Source: Triticum aestivum
Lineage: Eukaryota > Streptophyta > Magnoliopsida > Poales > Poaceae
Direction: 5' to 3'
Assembly: GCF_018294505.1 (NCBI RefSeq)
Contig: NC_057809.1
Coordinates: 419,295,485-419,359,484 of the forward strand
Length of the DNA: 64,000 nt
Below the pieces are notes generated by a model, which ran no database searches, was not told where the DNA came from, and worked only from the letters and a program-made list of their open reading frames with translations. The position numbers and the translations under genes are program-made. Shown piece by piece: positions 58,875 through 64,000 of the stretch (within the stretch, counting starts at the first letter, position 1; every line of letters starts with the position of its first letter).

Positions 58875-61800
58875 CGCCTTCTCTCAAAATGGACATGAAA
58901 AATATCACAGCATGTCGGGTGCCCTTCCATGATAGCATGCCAAGTTTCATGAATTTCAGACGAGTTTTGGATTTACTAGAATTTAAGAACCAGGCATCTC
59001 AATGTTTTGCCGGCAATCAACGGTGCCCTGGTGTTTGAAATTCATTCCCATTTCTCGCATGGGACCTAAGCATGCACCCAAGGACACAAATTTGTTTTTT
59101 CAACCAATTTATATGCATAGGAGCATGCACATGTAGTTCAAATTTGAATTATGCACATAAATGCAATGAAAACTCAGATAATGCATAAAAATGTCCAAAC
59201 GAACCCAGAAAAATCACAAAAATTCACATAACACTCCCGTTGTTCTAATTGACACGAGAAAAAAACTTGAAAGCAATAAGAGGCAATGGATATTGTTTCG
59301 TCCCCAAAGGTGGGACGTTCCCTACCGAAAACCATCATGCTTGTTATGAGAAGCTCCGGTTTGTGAGAAGCATATACCCAAACCTGCCCCAAATGGGACA
59401 AAATTTGTACCACGACATGTTGATGCCGCTCCACAATAGCATGCCAAGTTTCATGAATTTCAAACGAGTTTTGGATTTACTAGAATTTAAAAACCAGGCA
59501 TCTCAATGTTTTGCTGGCAATCAACGGTGCCATGGTGTTTGAAATTCATTCCCATTTCTTACATGGGACCTAAGCATGCACCCAAGGACATAGATTTGAT
59601 TTTTTAACCAATTTATATGCATTGGAGCAAGCACATGTAGTTAAAATTTGAATTATGCACATAAATGCATTGAAAACTCGGTTAATGCATAAAAATGTCC
59701 AAACGAACCCTGAAAATCACAAAAATTCACACAATACTCCTATTGTTCTATGCTCACATGAGAAAAAAAACTTGAAAGCAATAAGAGGCAATGGATATCG
59801 TTTCGTCCCCAAAGGTGGGACGTTCCCTACCGAAAACCATCATGCTTGTTGTGAGAAGCTCCGGTTTGTGAGAAGCATATACCCAAACCTGCCCCAAATG
59901 GGACAAAATTTGTACCACGGCATGTTGATGCCGCTCCATGATAGCATGCCAAGTTTCATGAATTTTAGACGAGTTTTGGATTTACTAGAATTTAAAAACC
60001 AGGCATCTCAATTTTTTGCCGGCAATCAATGATGCCATGGTGTATGAAATTCATTCCCATTTCTTGCGTGGGACCTATGCATGCACCCAAGGACAAAGAT
60101 TTGATTTTTCAACCAATTTATATGCACTGTAGCATGCGCATGTAGTTCCAATTTGAATTATGCACATAAATGCATTGAAAACTCACTTAATGCATAAAAA
60201 TGCCCAAACGAACCCTGAAAAATCACAAAAATTCACACAACACTCCTGTTGTTCAATGTTGACACGAGAAAAAAACTTGAAAGCAATAAGAGGCAATGGA
60301 TATCGTTTCGTCCCCAAAGGTGGGAGGTTCCCTACCGAAAACGATCACGCTTGTTGTGAGAAGCTCCGGTTTGTGAGAAGCGTATACCCAAACCTGCCCC
60401 AAATGGGACAAAATTTGTTCCACGGCATGTTGATGTTGCTCCATGATAGCATGTCATGTTTCATGAATTTCAGATGAGTTTTGGATTTACTAGAATTTAA
60501 AAACGAGGCATCTTAATATTTTGCCGGGAATCAACAGTGCCCTGGTGTTTGAAATTCATTCCCATTTCTTGCATGGGAACCAAGCATGCACCCAAGGACA
60601 TATATTTGATTTTTCAACCAATTTATATGCACTGGAGCATGCACATGTAGTTCAAATTTGAATTATGCACATGAATGCATTGAAAATTTAGTTAATGCAT
60701 AAAAATGTCCAAACGAACCCCCAAAAATCACAAAAATTCACACAACACTCCTGTTGTTCTATGTTCACACGAGAAAAAAAACTTGAAAGCAATAAGAGGC
60801 AATGGATATCGTTTCGTCCCCAAAGGTGGGATGTTCCCTACTGAAAACCATCATGCTTGTTGTGAGAAGCTTCGGTTTGTGAGAAGCATATACCCAAACC
60901 TTCCCCAAATGGGACAAAATTTGTACCACGGCATGTTGATGCCGCTCCATGATAGCATGCCAAGTTTCATGAATTTCAGATGAGTTTTGGATTTACTAGA
61001 ATTTAAAAACCAGGCATCTCAATGTTTTGTCGGCAATCAACGGTGCCATGGTGTTTGAAATTCATTCCCATTTCTTGCATGGGACCTATGCATGCACCCA
61101 AGGACAAAGATTTGAATTTTGAACCAATTTATATGCACTGGAGCATGCACAAGTAGTTCAAATTTGACTTATGCACATAAATGCATTGAAAACTCACTTA
61201 ATGCATAAAAATGTCCAAACGAACCCCGAAAAATCACAAAAATTCACACAACACTCTTGTTGTTCTATGTTCACACGAGAAAAAAAACTTGAAAGCAATA
61301 AGAGGCAATGGATATCGTTTCATCCCCAAAGGTGGGACATTCCTTTCCGAAAACCATCATGCTTGTTGTGAGAAGCTCCGGTTTGTGAGAAGCATATACC
61401 CAAACTAGCCCCAAATGGGACAAAATTTGTATCAAGGCATGTTGATGCCGCTCCATGATAGCATGCCAAGTTTCATGAATTTCAGACGAGTTTTGGATTT
61501 ACTAGAATTTGAAAACCAGGCATCTCAATGTTTTGCCTGTAATCAACGGTGCCATGGTGTTTGAAATTCATACCCATTTCTTGCATGGGGCCTAAGCATG
61601 CACCTAAGTACAAATATTCGATTTTTCAACCAATTTTTATGCACTGCAGCATGCACATGTAGTTCAAATTTTAATTATGCACATAAATGCATTGACAACT
61701 CACTTAATGCATAAAATGTCCAAACAAACCCCAAAAAATCACACAACACTCCTGTTGTTCTATGTTGACATGAGAAAAAAACTTTAAAGCAATAAGAGGC

Positions 61801-64000
61801 AATGTATATCATTTCGTCCCCAAAGGTGGGACGTTCCCAATTGAAAACCATCATGCATGTTGTGAGAAGCTCCGGTTTGTGAGAAGCATATACCCAAACC
61901 TACCCCAAATGGGACAAAATATGTACCACGGCATGTTGATGCCGCTCCATGAAAGCATGCCAAGTTTCATGAATTTCAAACAAGTTTTGGATTTACTAGA
62001 ATTTAAAAACCAGACATCTCAATGTTTTGACGGCAATCAACGGTACCATGGTATTTGAAATTCATTCCCATTTCTTGCATGGGACCTAAGCATGCACCCA
62101 AGGGCAAAGATTTGATTTTTCAACCAATTTATATGCACTGGTGTATGTGCATGTAGTTCAAATTTGAATTATGCACATAAATGCATTGAAAACTCACTCA
62201 ATGCATAAAAATGTCCAAACGAACCCCGAAAAATCAAAAAACTCACACAACACTCTTGTTGTTCTCTGTTGACATGAGAAAAAAACTTGAAAGCAATAAG
62301 AGGCAATGGATATCGTTTTGTCCCCAAAGGTGGGACGTTCCCTATCGAAAACCATCATGCTTGTGGTGAGAAGCTCCGGTTTGTGAGAAGCATATACCCA
62401 AACCTGCCCCAAATGGGACAAAATTTGTACCACGGTATGTCGATGCTGCTCCATGATAGCATGCCAAGTTTCATGAATTTAAGACGAGATTTGGATTTAC
62501 TAGAATTTAAAAACCAGGCATCTCAATGTTTTGCCGGCAATCAACGGTGCCATGGTGTTTGAAATTCATTCCCATTTCTTGCATGGGACCTAAGCATGCA
62601 CCCAAGGACAAAGATTTGATTTTTCAACCAATTTATATGCACTGTAGCATGCGCATGTAGTTCAAATTTGAATTATGCACATAATTGCATTGAAAACTCA
62701 CTTAATGCATAAAAATGTCCAAATGAACCCCGAAAAATAACAAAAATTCACACAACACTCTAGTTGTTCTATGTTGACACGAGAAAAACACTTGAAAGCA
62801 ATAAGAGACAATGGATATCGTTTCGTCCCCAAAGGTGGGACGTTCCCTTCCGAAAACTGTCATGCTTGTTGTGAGAAGCTCCGGTTTGTGAGAAGCGTCT
62901 TCCCAAACCTGCCCCAAATGGGACAAAATTTGTACCACAGCATGTTGATGTCGCTCCATGTTAGCATGCCATGTTTCATGAATTTCAAACCAGTTTTGGA
63001 TTTACTAGAATTTAAAAACCAGGCATCTCAATATTTTGCCGGCAATCAACGGTGCCCTGGTGTTTGAAATTCATTCCCATTTCTTGCATGGGACCTAAGG
63101 ATGCACCCAAGGACACATATTTGTTTTTCAACCAATTTATATGCACTGGAGCATGCATATGTAGTTCAAATTTGAATTATGCACATAAATGCATTGAAAA
63201 CTCAGTTAATGCATAAAAATGTCCAAACGAACCCCAAAAAATCACAAAAAATCGCACAACACTTATGTTGTTCTAAGTTGACACGAGAAAAAATTGAAAG
63301 CATTAAGAGGCAATGGATATCATTTTGTCCTCAAAGGTGGGACGTTCCCTACTGAAAACCATCATGCTTGTTGTGAGAAGCTCCGGTTTGTGAGAAGCAT
63401 ATACCCAAACCTGCCCCAAATGGGACAAAATTTGTACCACGACATGTTGATTCCGCTCCATGATAGCATGCCAAGTTTCATGAAATTCAGACGAGTTTTG
63501 GATTTACTAGAATCTAAAAACCAGGCATCTCAATGTTTTGCCGGCAATCAACGGTGCCATGGTGTTTGAAATTCATTCCCATTTCTTGCTTGGGACCTAA
63601 GCATGCACGCAAGGATAAAGATTTGAATTTTCAACCAATTTATATGCACTGGAGCATGCGCTTGTAGTTCAAATTTGACTTATGCACATAAATGCATTGA
63701 AAACTCACTTAATGCATAAAAATGTTCAAACAAATCCCGAAAAATCACAAAATTTCACACAACACTCTTGTTGTTCTATGTCCACACGAGAAAAAAAACT
63801 TGAAAGCAATAAGAGGCAATGGATATCGTTTCGTCCCCAAAGGTGGGACGTTCCCTACCGAAAACCATCATGCTTGTTGTGAGAAGCTCTAGTTTGTGAG
63901 AAGCATATACCCAAACCTGCCCCAAATGGGACAAAATTTGTACCACGACATGTTGATGCCGCTCCATGGTAGCATGCCAATTTCATGAATTTCAGACGAG
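58875..64000 (+). repeat. Tandem array, unit about 505 bp, at least 10 copies, running off the window
   Basis: The anchor 'agcatgccaagtttcatgaa' recurs at 58934, 59438, 59943, 60448 (variant), 60954, 61460, 61954 (variant), 62458, 62963 (variant), 63464 and 63971. The spacings are 504, 505, 505, 506, 506, 494, 504, 505, 501 and 507. The first unit is diverged at its left edge; the others look about 93-97% alike. Each unit has an AT-rich part with 'atgcacataaatgcattgaaaactc' and a more balanced part with 'ccaaaggtgggacgttccc'. Open frames of 60-125 codons recur on both strands because the sequence repeats. I cannot name the family; a satellite or an array inside a CACTA are both possible. Confidence 0.9.

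Noticed and set aside
58875..64000. CRISPR-like regular repeats
   Set aside because: The unit is 505 bp and almost entirely repeat, in a plant genome: a tandem array, not repeat-spacer.

Overview
The window is plant nuclear DNA, almost certainly from a Triticeae grass (wheat, Aegilops, barley or rye group). The evidence is several LTR families I recognise from that group, by memory and not by search: an Angela/BARE-type copia LTR, an Athila-type gypsy with termini like Sabrina, and a Sirevirus copia close to Maximus. There is also an F-box/LRR/FBD-type host gene. Nearly everything is transposable elements. No bacterial, organellar or RNA-gene features were seen. Two runs of N (30110-30349 and 52323-52912) are assembly gaps.

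Left part (1-16769). Positions 1-1968 are the 3' end and 3' LTR of an Angela-type copia element, inserted into the second gene of a minus-strand, Sirevirus-like element without pol (1969-7876: 5' LTR, PBS, broken gag, ORF2 start). That element itself sits in a gypsy LTR fragment (7877-8312). Next comes a minus-strand, apparently non-coding gypsy element with very long LTRs (8313-15313). Its 5' LTR joins head to head with an inverted copy of itself, giving a palindrome with arms of about 530 bp (14715-15842). Positions 15843-16769 are AT-rich and unassigned.

Central nest (16770 to at least 56262). Target-site duplications let the order be read directly. A minus-strand Angela/BARE LTR stub (16770-16832) is interrupted by a CACTA end (16833-17167, resuming at 56041). 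The CACTA is interrupted by a tandem Athila-type gypsy, LTR-internal-LTR-internal-LTR (17168-56035, TSD gtgtg). Its second internal region is interrupted by a minus-strand chromovirus-type gypsy (28227-53450, TSD atgcg). The gag of that element is interrupted by a plus-strand Sirevirus copia of 14.56 kb (34971-49530, TSD atgtg). The innermost copia is the best preserved: its LTRs are 1376/1377 bp and, by eye, about 2% different. It carries gag, pol and a large third gene (ORF2) behind its own TATA box.

Right part (56263-64000). A minus-strand F-box/LRR/FBD gene (58265-56353) has one in-frame stop. Upstream of it is a tandem array with a period near 505 bp that runs from about 58875 past the window edge.

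No element here encodes an intact set of proteins, so all must depend on proteins supplied by relatives. The most unusual features are the duplicated promoter logic of the Sirevirus-like elements, the concentration of stops in copia ORF2, an extra gene upstream of gag in the chromovirus-type gypsy, the tandem gypsy, the LTR palindrome, and an F-box gene lying between CACTA-type subterminal repeats and a tandem array.
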